From: Collimonas antrihumi
Lineage (GTDB): Bacteria; Pseudomonadota; Gammaproteobacteria; Burkholderiales; Burkholderiaceae_D
Reading direction: 5' to 3'
NCBI RefSeq assembly: GCF_018304965.1
Contig: NZ_JAGQED010000023.1
Location: forward strand, 1-64,000
Length of the DNA stretch: 64,000 nt
Below the pieces are notes generated by a model. The model searched no databases, was not told where the DNA came from, and was given only the letters and a program-made list of their open reading frames with translations. Both the position numbers and the translations under genes were made by a program. Of this stretch, positions 56,789-64,000 are shown in pieces. The number at the start of each line of letters is the position of its first letter. Positions within the stretch are counted from its first letter, which is position 1.

Positions 56789-57505
56789 ATGACGAATCGC
56801 TATCGCAACGCCATGGTTGGCGCCGCCATCACCATGCTGGTCGTGGCCGCCATTGGCTGGTCGATCGGCCCTGCGGTTATCCATCAATACCAGGGCGACT
56901 TGATTTATTACACCGGCCGTCACCTGGTCCTGGTCTGCTGGTCGATGTCTCTGTCGCTGTTGTGCGGCATTCCTGCCGGCATCTTGCTGAGCCGGCCATA
57001 CTTCGCGCGGCATGCCGAGAAGTGGATGCAAATCTTCAATATCGGCAACACCATTCCTTCCATGGCAGTCTTGGCGCTGGCGCTGGCCTTGTTCGGCATC
57101 GGCGACAAGCCGGCCATCATCGCCTTGTGGCTGGCAGCGTTGCTGCCCATCGTGCGCAATACCTATGAAGGCTTGAAGCAGGTTTCGCCGTCCATGAAGG
57201 AGGCGGCCAAAGGCATCGGCATGAAGCCGCTGCAGGTGTTGTTCCGGGTCGAACTGCCGAATGCCTTGCCGATCATCGTCGGCGGTGTGCGTACCGCATT
57301 GGCGATCATTGTCGGGACCGCGCCATTGTCGATTCTGATTGGCGGCGAAAGCCTGGGCGGCCTGATCTTTCCAGGCATCTACCTGAACAACCATGGGCAA
57401 TTGCTGCTGGGCGCTACCGCCACCGCGGTGCTGGCGTTGATGCTGGATGCGATCGTCTCGCTAGGCAGCAATGCCTACCTGAGCAAACGCGGCCTGTTGC
57501 GCTGA
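56789..57505 (+). CDS. Osmoprotectant ABC transporter permease (OpuBB/YehW-like), first copy
   Basis: A 238-residue inner-membrane permease of the glycine betaine/choline/carnitine type. GNTIPSMAVLALALALFGIG and the coupling loop SPSMKEAAKGIGMKPLQVLFRVELPNALPIIVGGVRTA are typical of OpuBB/OpuCB. The frame opens at 56675, but AAGGGAG 7-13 bases before the ATG at 56789 fixes the start. The operon order is permease, binding protein, permease, ATPase, as in yehZYXW (osmF) systems. Glycine betaine or a related compatible solute is the likely substrate. Confidence 0.86.
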   Translation: MTNRYRNAMVGAAITMLVVAAIGWSIGPAVIHQYQGDLIYYTGRHLVLVCWSMSLSLLCGIPAGILLSRPYFARHAEKWMQIFNIGNTIPSMAVLALALALFGIGDKPAIIALWLAALLPIVRNTYEGLKQVSPSMKEAAKGIGMKPLQVLFRVELPNALPIIVGGVRTALAIIVGTAPLSILIGGESLGGLIFPGIYLNNHGQLLLGATATAVLALMLDAIVSLGSNAYLSKRGLLR

Positions 57506-57532
57506 TGCCTGCCCATTCTGAAAAGGGAACAC

Positions 57533-58462
57533 ATGAATAATTCACCTATAACTGCATCTCGTCTGTCACGTATTACAGCGTTGCTGGTCTTCACGCTCGG
57601 CCTGTTCGGCATGGCGCAAGCGAGCGCGGCCAATCTGGTAGTCGGCGGCAAGAACTTTACCGAGCAATTGATTCTGTCGTCCATGACGCAGCAATATCTG
57701 AACGCCAAGGGATACACGGCCGATCTGAAGAGCGGCCTCGGCACCACCATCATGCGGCAAGCGCTGGAAAGCGGGCAGATCGATATCGTCTGGGACTACA
57801 CCGGCACCGCCCTGATTGTGTACAACAAGATCGATGAGAAGCTGGATCAGGACCAATCTTATCAACGGGTTAAAGCACTGGATGCGCCTAGAAACCTGGT
57901 CTGGCTCAATCCGTCTGCATTGAACAATACCTATGCGCTGGCAGTGCCGCAAAAGCGCGCCGATGAAGAGGGTTTGAATACCATCGAAGACCTGGCGAAC
58001 AAAATCAATCAGGCGCAGCAGCAAGATCCCGACAAAAAATATCTGATGGGAGTCGATTTCGAGTTTGCTTCGCGCCCCGACGGCCTGGTGCCGCTGCAAG
58101 CGCTGTATAGCTTCAATCTGGACCGAAGCGAGGTCAAGCAGATGGACGCGGGGCTGGTGTATACCGCCTTGAATAACGACCAGTTGAATGTCGGGCTGAC
58201 CTATTCGTCCGACGGCCGGGTTCAGGGCTTCAATCTGAAGCTGCTGCAAGATAACAAGGGTTTCTTTCCCTTTTACAGTGCAGTACCGATAGTGCGCAAG
58301 GCAATCCTGGACGCCAACCCCCAGCTGGCCGAACAGCTGAATGCGCTGTCGGCCAAGATCGATACCGCCAAGATGACCGAGATGAATAAAAAGGTCGATA
58401 TCGATCAGTTGCCGATAGCCCAGGTCGCCGCAGATTTCCTGCGCACCGAAGGCTTGTTATAA
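57533..58462 (+). CDS. Osmoprotectant-binding protein (OpuBC/OsmF-like)
   Basis: A 309-residue periplasmic precursor. The signal peptide ends about ASA at residue 32. The mature part starts ANLVVGGKNFTEQLILSSMTQQYL, the OpuAC/OsmF hallmark, and contains DIVWDYTGTALIVY, which forms part of the aromatic ligand cage in quaternary-amine binders. AAAAGGGAA precedes the ATG. Located between the two permease genes, and the gap to the next gene is nine bases. Confidence 0.88.
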   Translation: MNNSPITASRLSRITALLVFTLGLFGMAQASAANLVVGGKNFTEQLILSSMTQQYLNAKGYTADLKSGLGTTIMRQALESGQIDIVWDYTGTALIVYNKIDEKLDQDQSYQRVKALDAPRNLVWLNPSALNNTYALAVPQKRADEEGLNTIEDLANKINQAQQQDPDKKYLMGVDFEFASRPDGLVPLQALYSFNLDRSEVKQMDAGLVYTALNNDQLNVGLTYSSDGRVQGFNLKLLQDNKGFFPFYSAVPIVRKAILDANPQLAEQLNALSAKIDTAKMTEMNKKVDIDQLPIAQVAADFLRTEGLL

Positions 58463-58471
58463 GGACGCCGC

Positions 58472-59125
58472 ATGACATTCTTTAATTATCTGCTAAGCGC
58501 CTGGCCAGAAATCTTGCATCTCACCATCCAGCATCTGATGTTGGTGGGGATTGCCGTCGGCCTGGCGATTTTGATCGGCGTGCCGCTGGGGATTGTGATG
58601 ATCCGCCATCGCTGGCTGGCCAGCCCGATGATGGGCCTGGCTACCGTGATTCTGACGCTGCCGTCGATCGCCTTGTTCGGGTTGATGATCCCGTTGTTTT
58701 CCCGCTTCGGCCAGGGACTCGGACCGTTGCCTGCGATTACGGCGGTATTCCTGTACTCCCTGCTGCCGATCATGCGCAACACCTATCTGGCGCTGGATGG
58801 CATCGACCACAACATCAAGGAAGCCGGCATCGGCATCGGCATGACTTTCTGGCAGCGGCTGCGGCTGGTCGATTTGCCGTTGTCGGTGCCGGTCATCCTG
58901 GGCGGCGTCCGCACCGCCGTGGTGATGAATATCGGCGTGATGGCAGTGGCAGCGATTATCGGCGCAGGCGGTTTGGGCGTCTTGATCCTGCATGCCATCA
59001 GCCAAAGCAACATGCAAAAACTGGTAGTCGGCGCGGTATTGATCAGCTTGCTGGCGATTGTCGCCGACCTGCTGCTGCAAGCCCTGCAGCGGCTGCTTAC
59101 ACCGAAAGGAATGCAAAAATCATGA
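58472..59125 (+). CDS. Osmoprotectant ABC transporter permease, second copy
   Basis: A 217-residue permease paralogous to the first. It carries LPSIALFGLMIPLFSRFGQGLGPLPAITAVFLYSLLPIMRNTYLALDGI and the loop KEAGIGIGMTFWQRLRLVDLPLSVPVILGGVRTA. Together the two permeases would form the heterodimeric channel. Its stop overlaps the ATPase start by four bases. Confidence 0.88.
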   Translation: MTFFNYLLSAWPEILHLTIQHLMLVGIAVGLAILIGVPLGIVMIRHRWLASPMMGLATVILTLPSIALFGLMIPLFSRFGQGLGPLPAITAVFLYSLLPIMRNTYLALDGIDHNIKEAGIGIGMTFWQRLRLVDLPLSVPVILGGVRTAVVMNIGVMAVAAIIGAGGLGVLILHAISQSNMQKLVVGAVLISLLAIVADLLLQALQRLLTPKGMQKS

Positions 59126-60252
59126 TTCAACTCGACCAGCTCAGTAAAGTATTCACCCAAAAAGACGGTAGCAAAGTCAAAGCGGTGGACGAGGTTAACC
59201 TGACGGTTGCCGAAGGCGAAATCTGCGTATTCCTGGGGCCATCCGGCTGCGGTAAAACCACCACGCTGAAAATGATCAACCGCTTGATCGCGCCGACTTC
59301 CGGCCGCGTGCTGTTGAACGGCGAAGATACTACCGGCCTCGATGAAGTCAGCTTGCGCCGGAAAATCGGCTATGTGATCCAGCAAGTGGGTTTGTTTCCC
59401 AACATGACCATTGAAGAAAATATTACCGTGGTGCCGCGCCTGCTCGGTTGGGACAAGAAGCGTTGCCATGAACGCGCTACCGAATTGATGGCGATGGTGG
59501 CGCTCGATCCCAAGCGCTTCCTGACACGCTATCCGCGTGAAATGTCGGGCGGCCAGCAGCAGCGCATCGGCGTGATCCGGGCGCTGGCGGCAGATCCACC
59601 GGTGTTGTTGATGGATGAACCGTTCGGCGCCGTCGATCCGATCAATCGCGAATCGATCCAGAATGAGTTTTTCCAGATGCAACGCCAGCTTAACAAGACC
59701 GTCATCATGGTCAGCCACGATATCGACGAGGCGATCAAGCTGGGCGACAAGATCGCGATTTTCCGCGCCGGAAAACTGGTGCAGGTGGACCATCCGGATA
59801 CTTTGCTGGCACGTCCCAAGGATGAATTCGTCGGCTCTTTCGTCGGCCAGGACGCTACCTTGAAGCGTCTGTTGCTGGTACGCGCCGGCGATGCCGCAGC
59901 CAACTCTGCGACGGTGCGGGAAGACGCCAGCATGGCGACCGCATATGGCGTGATGGATGAACACGATTACCGTTATGTGACAGTCACCAATGCCGATAAT
60001 CATGCACTGGGTTATGTGGCAAGGCGCGATGCGCGTGGCGCGCAGGGTGTCTGCATCGACAAAATGAAGCCGTTTACCGTCAGTGCTGCGCCGGATGAAA
60101 ACCTGCGCGTGGTGTTATCTAAAATGTACAAGCACAGCACCAGCTGGATGCCGGTGATCGACCAGGACAACAGTTATCTGGGCGAAGTTACCCAGGATTC
60201 GATCGCCGACTATCTCAGTTCCGGCCGCACGCGGAACAGGGCGGGGATGTAG
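59122..60252 (+). CDS. Osmoprotectant ABC transporter ATPase with CBS domains (OpuBA/ProV-like)
   Basis: A 376-residue ATPase. Walker A GPSGCGKTT is at 39-47, the signature is REMSGGQQQRIGVIRAL, and Walker B is VLLMDEPFGAVDP. The C-terminal third (about 265-376) has a paired CBS region ending VLSKMYKHSTSWMPVIDQDNSYLGEVTQDSIADYL; in OpuA such domains sense ionic strength. It is the last gene of the operon. No clear terminator was seen in the 146 bp before the next gene. Confidence 0.9.
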   Translation: MIQLDQLSKVFTQKDGSKVKAVDEVNLTVAEGEICVFLGPSGCGKTTTLKMINRLIAPTSGRVLLNGEDTTGLDEVSLRRKIGYVIQQVGLFPNMTIEENITVVPRLLGWDKKRCHERATELMAMVALDPKRFLTRYPREMSGGQQQRIGVIRALAADPPVLLMDEPFGAVDPINRESIQNEFFQMQRQLNKTVIMVSHDIDEAIKLGDKIAIFRAGKLVQVDHPDTLLARPKDEFVGSFVGQDATLKRLLLVRAGDAAANSATVREDASMATAYGVMDEHDYRYVTVTNADNHALGYVARRDARGAQGVCIDKMKPFTVSAAPDENLRVVLSKMYKHSTSWMPVIDQDNSYLGEVTQDSIADYLSSGRTRNRAGM

Positions 60253-60398
60253 TACTTATGCGCGGTCACTGATATGCTGCAGGCGGAGAGCTGACATACC
60301 ATTTACAATGTACGGCTTTGCCACTTGGCATCATCATTCTGGCGCCGTCATTCAAAATCTATGATCAGGTACTCAAGGTGTTCCCTCGGAGCTAACGC

Positions 60399-61259
60399 AT
60401 GACGGCTGGCGTGATTGCTTTGGTATTGTGCGCAGCCTTGCTGCATGCTTCCTGGAATGCCATGCTGAAAAGCAGCGGCGATCGTTTATGGGCCATCACT
60501 CTGATGACCATCGGCTCAGCCGTAGCCGCTGTTCCCATTGTCCTTTGGGCGCCAATGCCGGCGCCTGCCAGCTGGCCATACATTCTGATGTCGGTGGCCC
60601 TGCATGCCGGCTACAACCTTTTTTTAGTCCGCGCTTACCGGGCTGGCGATTTCGGCCAGTCCTATCCGATCGCGCGCGGCTCTTCGCCGTTGCTGGTGTC
60701 GCTTGGTGCGGCTTTTTTTGCCGGCGAACAGCTGGGAACCTTGACGCTGATTGGCGTGGCCTTGATTTCAGTCGGTATCGTCAGCCTGGCGCAAATCAAA
60801 TTCAAGCGGGGGAACGGCGTGGCTGGCAGCCGGCAGTGGGACGCGCCGTTGTCGGCGTTTACCACCGGTCTTTTCATTGCAGGTTATACCATCGTCGACG
60901 GACTCGGTTCGCGTCTGGCCGGTAGTGCCGCATCCTATGCCGGCTGGATGTTCTTGCTGGATGGTTTGCCGTTGCTGGTGATTTATTTGTCGATGCATGG
61001 CAGCATCCGGATCGGATTGCGTGAGCGCGTAACCTGGAATGCTCTGGGCGGCGGCGCGATGTCGCTGCTGGCGTACGGCATTGTGATTTGGGCGATTACG
61101 TTGGCGCCGATGGGGCCGGTCTCGGCTTTGCGTGAGACATCGGTATTGTTTGCAGCATTGATTGCCCGAATGTTTTTGGGAGAAGCGCTGACTGTACGCA
61201 GATTATTGTCGTGCGTGGTGATCGCCTTGGGTGCGGTGATGTTGGGATGGTCGGCGTGA
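60399..61259 (+). CDS. DMT-superfamily (EamA) permease
   Basis: A 286-residue inner-membrane protein with about ten hydrophobic helices in two EamA halves. MTAGVIALVLCAALLHASWNAMLKSSG and LGAAFFAGEQLGTLTLIGVALISVGIV mark the first half, and MGPVSALRETSVLFAALIARMFLGEALTVRRLL the second. Family members export amino acids or other metabolites; the substrate is unknown. GGAG lies 8-11 bases before the ATG. It is likely its own unit or the weak tail of the osmoprotectant operon. Confidence 0.85.
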   Translation: MTAGVIALVLCAALLHASWNAMLKSSGDRLWAITLMTIGSAVAAVPIVLWAPMPAPASWPYILMSVALHAGYNLFLVRAYRAGDFGQSYPIARGSSPLLVSLGAAFFAGEQLGTLTLIGVALISVGIVSLAQIKFKRGNGVAGSRQWDAPLSAFTTGLFIAGYTIVDGLGSRLAGSAASYAGWMFLLDGLPLLVIYLSMHGSIRIGLRERVTWNALGGGAMSLLAYGIVIWAITLAPMGPVSALRETSVLFAALIARMFLGEALTVRRLLSCVVIALGAVMLGWSA

Positions 61260-61346
61260 AGTATTGTTTAGGCGTGTTGCTTACGACGCGACCAATAAAA
61301 AGGTTCTTGTGTGTCCCAAAAGAGGCACTTTTGAACATCATTCCGC

Positions 61347-61537
61347 CTAGTGCCGTTGTGCGGTCATTTCGGCTGCCTTGTACGCGAGGGCGTTGATCTT
61401 CGCCTCCGCGGTCTTGATATCGTTGCTCACCTCCCAGGGGGATGGGTGACCGCATGCATGCCCGTTCGAGGCTTGCCTACAGTTTCCCACGCCGACTCTT
61501 CTTCACTTACTTGAGTGTTATCGGTGATGTTAGTCAT
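61347..61537 (-). pseudogene. Small frameshifted gene downstream of the DUF2235 gene
   Basis: On the minus strand, an ATG at 61537 with a strong GGGGAGGT site opens a 36-codon frame (MTNITDNTQVSEEESAWETVG...) ending at TGA 61427. In the next frame, protein-like sequence continues at once (SPWEVSNDIKTAEAKINALA...) to TAG 61347. Reading across one shift in the G/C-rich 61431-61470 stretch gives a single protein of about 63 residues. It may be a recent frameshift, a sequencing error, programmed shifting, or two overlapping small genes (the second with GTG at 61430). No family recognised. It lies 36 bases after the DUF2235 stop. Confidence 0.45.
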
Positions 61538-61573
61538 AAACGACCTCCCCGTGAGCAGGCGGGGACAGATTAA

Positions 61574-63643
61574 TCAATCGAACACCGCACGCTGATGCAA
61601 ATAACCACTGCCTTCGCGTCGTGTTTCTGTTTGCGTACGGATGGCGGCTAGGCGCAGTTCTTGCGCGTGGGTATCGGTTTGCGGTGGGAAACAGTCTGCC
61701 AGCTTTGCTTGATCGACCTCGCCAAATGGCGTCTGCTGATCAGTCATTTCCTTCGCCTTGATTTGATCCAGGCGATTGTTAGCCTTGGCGCCGGATTGCT
61801 TATAAGCGTCAACCCGATTTTGTACCGCATCGGCCAGGCCAGGATCTGCTTTGATCATGTTCTGATAGTTATCCCACACTTGTTTTTTATAAGCTGTGGT
61901 CGGCGTTTTTCCTGTGGCATCGTATTCGCGCGCCATCATCAGCACCGCTTCGGATTTTTCTTCCGCGGTGACATAACCCGCCAGATAAAATGTTGCCAAT
62001 GAATCGTGAATCTGGTTTTGCAACAGCCACAGGTATGGTGGATCGGATGATGGCGGTGTTTTGTTAAACTGTTCCAATACCCATAACTCTTCTTTGTTCG
62101 GAGGAACCCCACTGTTTGCCAGTATGACTTGCCATCGGTTGGCGCTTTGCTCCTCTTCAAATTCGAGAGTAACGCGATGACCATTAATGCCTCCGACGTT
62201 ACGCGTGGCGAAATCACGTCGTTTGCGCAGTATCGCCAGATCGCCTTTCAATAAATTGTTGTAACTATTCAGATCTTCCTGGTCCTGCGCGTTGGCACGG
62301 TCATACGATGGTAAATCCCTGAACTCGTTTAGCCATCTGCGCCGGAAGCCGTAGTACAACTGCATGTGCTTCTGTATCATTTCTTTATAGTTGCCGATTA
62401 CGATGTCGTTTGTATCTGGCTTAAATTCCAGAGCAGCCATGTATGCGTTCCAGGCTGCGGTCAGATCGCTGTCGATGTCGTAGTCCTCTTTTAAGTCAGA
62501 CGCCATATCGCAATAAGACAGTAATGGCACACCGGCCCGACACGCCTCTCTATGCATATGCAATAGCGGTATCTGGGATAGCATCTTGTCCATTGTTGTT
62601 CCGCGGCCATGATCGCCTGGGCTATAACCACCGCCGACATCGGAATGCACGCCGGGATACAGGCATTCCGTGACATTGTTGCCGGTGACGCGGGTGAGTG
62701 GGAAATTGCGGCGCTGCTCATGGGCACCGATGAAATGTACGGTTCTTTTAACGCAAGGAGGAAGCGGTTTGCGTGTTTCGCTGGCCCAGCTAAGGTGGCC
62801 ATTGGCAAAGAAAAGCGGCGTGGTTTCGGATGCAGAATTCGCCAGCCCTATTGACGCCACGCTATCGAACAAGCCAAGAAAAGTAATCTCGGCGGGCATG
62901 TCGGCAAAGGTGCCGTCTTTTGCAAGGAGGTCGTCAAACCAGTAACAGAAAGCCCGTGCTTCTACCGCTCCGCGTGAAAAGCCGAACACGTTTAACGTGA
63001 TTTTTGGAATATTCGGCAGAGGCCTATGTTTGCGTGCCTTGCGTAGTTGGGTGTCTAAATCTTTGGTGAGACCGTCGAACCAGCTACGCCGGTCGGGACG
63101 TGGTTCACGTGCATCGCGTAGTGGGTCGTTAGTTTCAACATCTTTGGCGTATTGCTGGATTTTGGCGGCAACGGCGTCCTTGTCGAACATATCATCATCA
63201 TTGCTGAAGGCTTTATGTACCGCATTATAGACCTCAAATAGCCCGAATAAAATTCGCGCTTGACCGCCTTTTCCGAATGCCTTGCCGTCGGCACTTTCAC
63301 GCCACTCCCGGTTCTCCGGGAAGCGGGTACCCAAGCCGGGAACGTAAATTCTATAGTGTCCCGATGCCTGTAAAGTGCCGACGCCATCGACATCTCTATG
63401 CGCTTTGTACAATTTTACGATATTGGTATGGCATTGTGACGGCTCGTCACGCACCATGTTGTTATTAGTGCCATCGAAGAACAGTCCAATATTGACGTAT
63501 TTCTGGCAAGGAGGGGCATGAGCGGTCGGCCGTCTCTCTTTTAGAATACGGCTGACTGTGTCGGCAACGCTTGGCGTCATTTCGCCTTCAGCGTGACCTG
63601 AAATTCGCAGCGGGGCAGATTGGATAGGAGGCGAAGCATTCAT
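61574..63643 (-). CDS. DUF2235 alpha/beta hydrolase, probable T6SS lipase effector (Tle1-like)
   Basis: A 689-residue protein with the DUF2235 hydrolase domain found in Tle1 phospholipase effectors of type VI secretion. NIGLFFDGTNNNM is near 51-63, the nucleophile elbow GFSRG at 221-225 gives S223, and D260 (GLFDSVAS) and H333 (YPGVHSDVGGGY) can complete the triad. The C-terminal half (about 400-689) has no recognised domain. No signal peptide is present, which fits delivery by a secretion apparatus. A DUF3304 gene lies directly upstream with no gap. No T6SS structural gene is in the window. Confidence 0.82.
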   Translation of the reverse strand: MNASPPIQSAPLRISGHAEGEMTPSVADTVSRILKERRPTAHAPPCQKYVNIGLFFDGTNNNMVRDEPSQCHTNIVKLYKAHRDVDGVGTLQASGHYRIYVPGLGTRFPENREWRESADGKAFGKGGQARILFGLFEVYNAVHKAFSNDDDMFDKDAVAAKIQQYAKDVETNDPLRDAREPRPDRRSWFDGLTKDLDTQLRKARKHRPLPNIPKITLNVFGFSRGAVEARAFCYWFDDLLAKDGTFADMPAEITFLGLFDSVASIGLANSASETTPLFFANGHLSWASETRKPLPPCVKRTVHFIGAHEQRRNFPLTRVTGNNVTECLYPGVHSDVGGGYSPGDHGRGTTMDKMLSQIPLLHMHREACRAGVPLLSYCDMASDLKEDYDIDSDLTAAWNAYMAALEFKPDTNDIVIGNYKEMIQKHMQLYYGFRRRWLNEFRDLPSYDRANAQDQEDLNSYNNLLKGDLAILRKRRDFATRNVGGINGHRVTLEFEEEQSANRWQVILANSGVPPNKEELWVLEQFNKTPPSSDPPYLWLLQNQIHDSLATFYLAGYVTAEEKSEAVLMMAREYDATGKTPTTAYKKQVWDNYQNMIKADPGLADAVQNRVDAYKQSGAKANNRLDQIKAKEMTDQQTPFGEVDQAKLADCFPPQTDTHAQELRLAAIRTQTETRREGSGYLHQRAVFD

Positions 63644-64000
63644 TTATTCTTCCTCCGGTGGGGCGATGATGACGCTTTTCGGAATGGGGTGATTGGGATT
63701 GCTAGGACCATGGATGGGAGTGGATACAACCCGCACTTCGTCGTTTTCAAAAAAATGAACATAGAGCGTTCCGGCTTTTTCATATCGACGGATCGTGGTG
63801 GTTTTTTCTATCCAATCGCGTGCATTGGGCTTCCAGCGCACCTTGACTTTCATACCTGGCTGCCACTGCCTAGGGAGCATGTAACCGGCTGCGACAGTAC
63901 CGCCACAATTCAGCCCGCCTGCCATTCTTTCGCTAAAAGGCTCCTTTACATAAAAATCGTGGATATAAGTAACACCCGGATGGCCGACGCATCTGATAGA
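63644..64000 (-). CDS. DUF3304 family protein, partial, possible immunity protein
   Basis: The frame continues without a stop through the right edge, so at least 119 codons are visible and the start is outside the window; the internal ATG at 63925 is not the true start. The sequence VGHPGVTYIHDFYVKEPF...GGLNCGGTVAAGYMLPRQWQPGMKVKVRWKPN, then TLYVHFFENDEVRVV, fits the DUF3304 family by eye. DUF3304 genes often sit next to DUF2235 lipase genes, so this is a candidate immunity protein protecting the producer. Its stop abuts the lipase ATG, consistent with coupled expression. Confidence 0.7.
   Translation of the reverse strand, partial: SIRCVGHPGVTYIHDFYVKEPFSERMAGGLNCGGTVAAGYMLPRQWQPGMKVKVRWKPNARDWIEKTTTIRRYEKAGTLYVHFFENDEVRVVSTPIHGPSNPNHPIPKSVIIAPPEEE

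Overview
The window looks like chromosomal DNA of a betaproteobacterium of the order Burkholderiales, most likely Oxalobacteraceae (Collimonas/Herbaspirillum-like). The signs are GC-rich coding regions, a DUF2863 gene, a fused glucokinase/HexR gene, an Entner-Doudoroff (ED) sugar metabolism, a Burkholderia-type porin and an opgGHD glucan locus. The genus is an inference. No rRNA, tRNA, CRISPR, prophage or insertion sequence was seen.

Layout. 0-5 kb: a partial gene, a DUF3142-like exported protein, 3-hydroxybutyrate dehydrogenase with acetoacetate decarboxylase, and dctA. 5-9.5 kb: a complete branched-chain amino acid type ABC transporter operon (SBP-livH-livM-livG-livF, minus strand). 9.7-18 kb: prfC diverging from hrpA, then dcd, a DUF2863 gene and a DUF1653 gene. 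18-21 kb: an Orn/Lys/Arg decarboxylase and folA. 21.4-27.3 kb: opgG-opgH-opgD for periplasmic glucans. 27.6-32.3 kb: an ABC exporter, a membrane fusion protein and a NodT-type outer membrane lipoprotein. 32.3-36.2 kb: thyA, a bactofilin, purU and tal.

36.5-56.2 kb is a sugar-catabolism region. It holds a GtsABCD-like glucose ABC transporter, zwf, a glucokinase-HexR fusion, a porin, a fructokinase, a YihS-like aldose-ketose isomerase, a stand-alone HexR-like regulator next to a second zwf, pgi, edd and eda. Together they import glucose, phosphorylate it, and pass glucose 6-phosphate through zwf and edd/eda. The isomerase plus fructokinase plus Pgi probably feed mannose or fructose into the same pool. 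No 6-phosphogluconolactonase gene is in the window. Several 15-bp palindromes like the proteobacterial HexR operator lie upstream of zwf, pgi, edd and the porin. One overlaps a possible small-RNA promoter at about 46.6 kb.

56.4-60.3 kb is an osmoprotectant (OpuB/OsmF-type) ABC operon with a long structured leader. 60.4-64 kb holds a DMT-family permease, a broken small gene, a DUF2235 (Tle1-like) lipase probably delivered by a type VI secretion system, and a partial DUF3304 gene that may encode its immunity protein.

Two kinds of dispersed palindromic repeat occur between genes: a GTAGGGTGGGC family and a GTCATTCCCGCG family. One of the latter carries a 14-bp tandem array.
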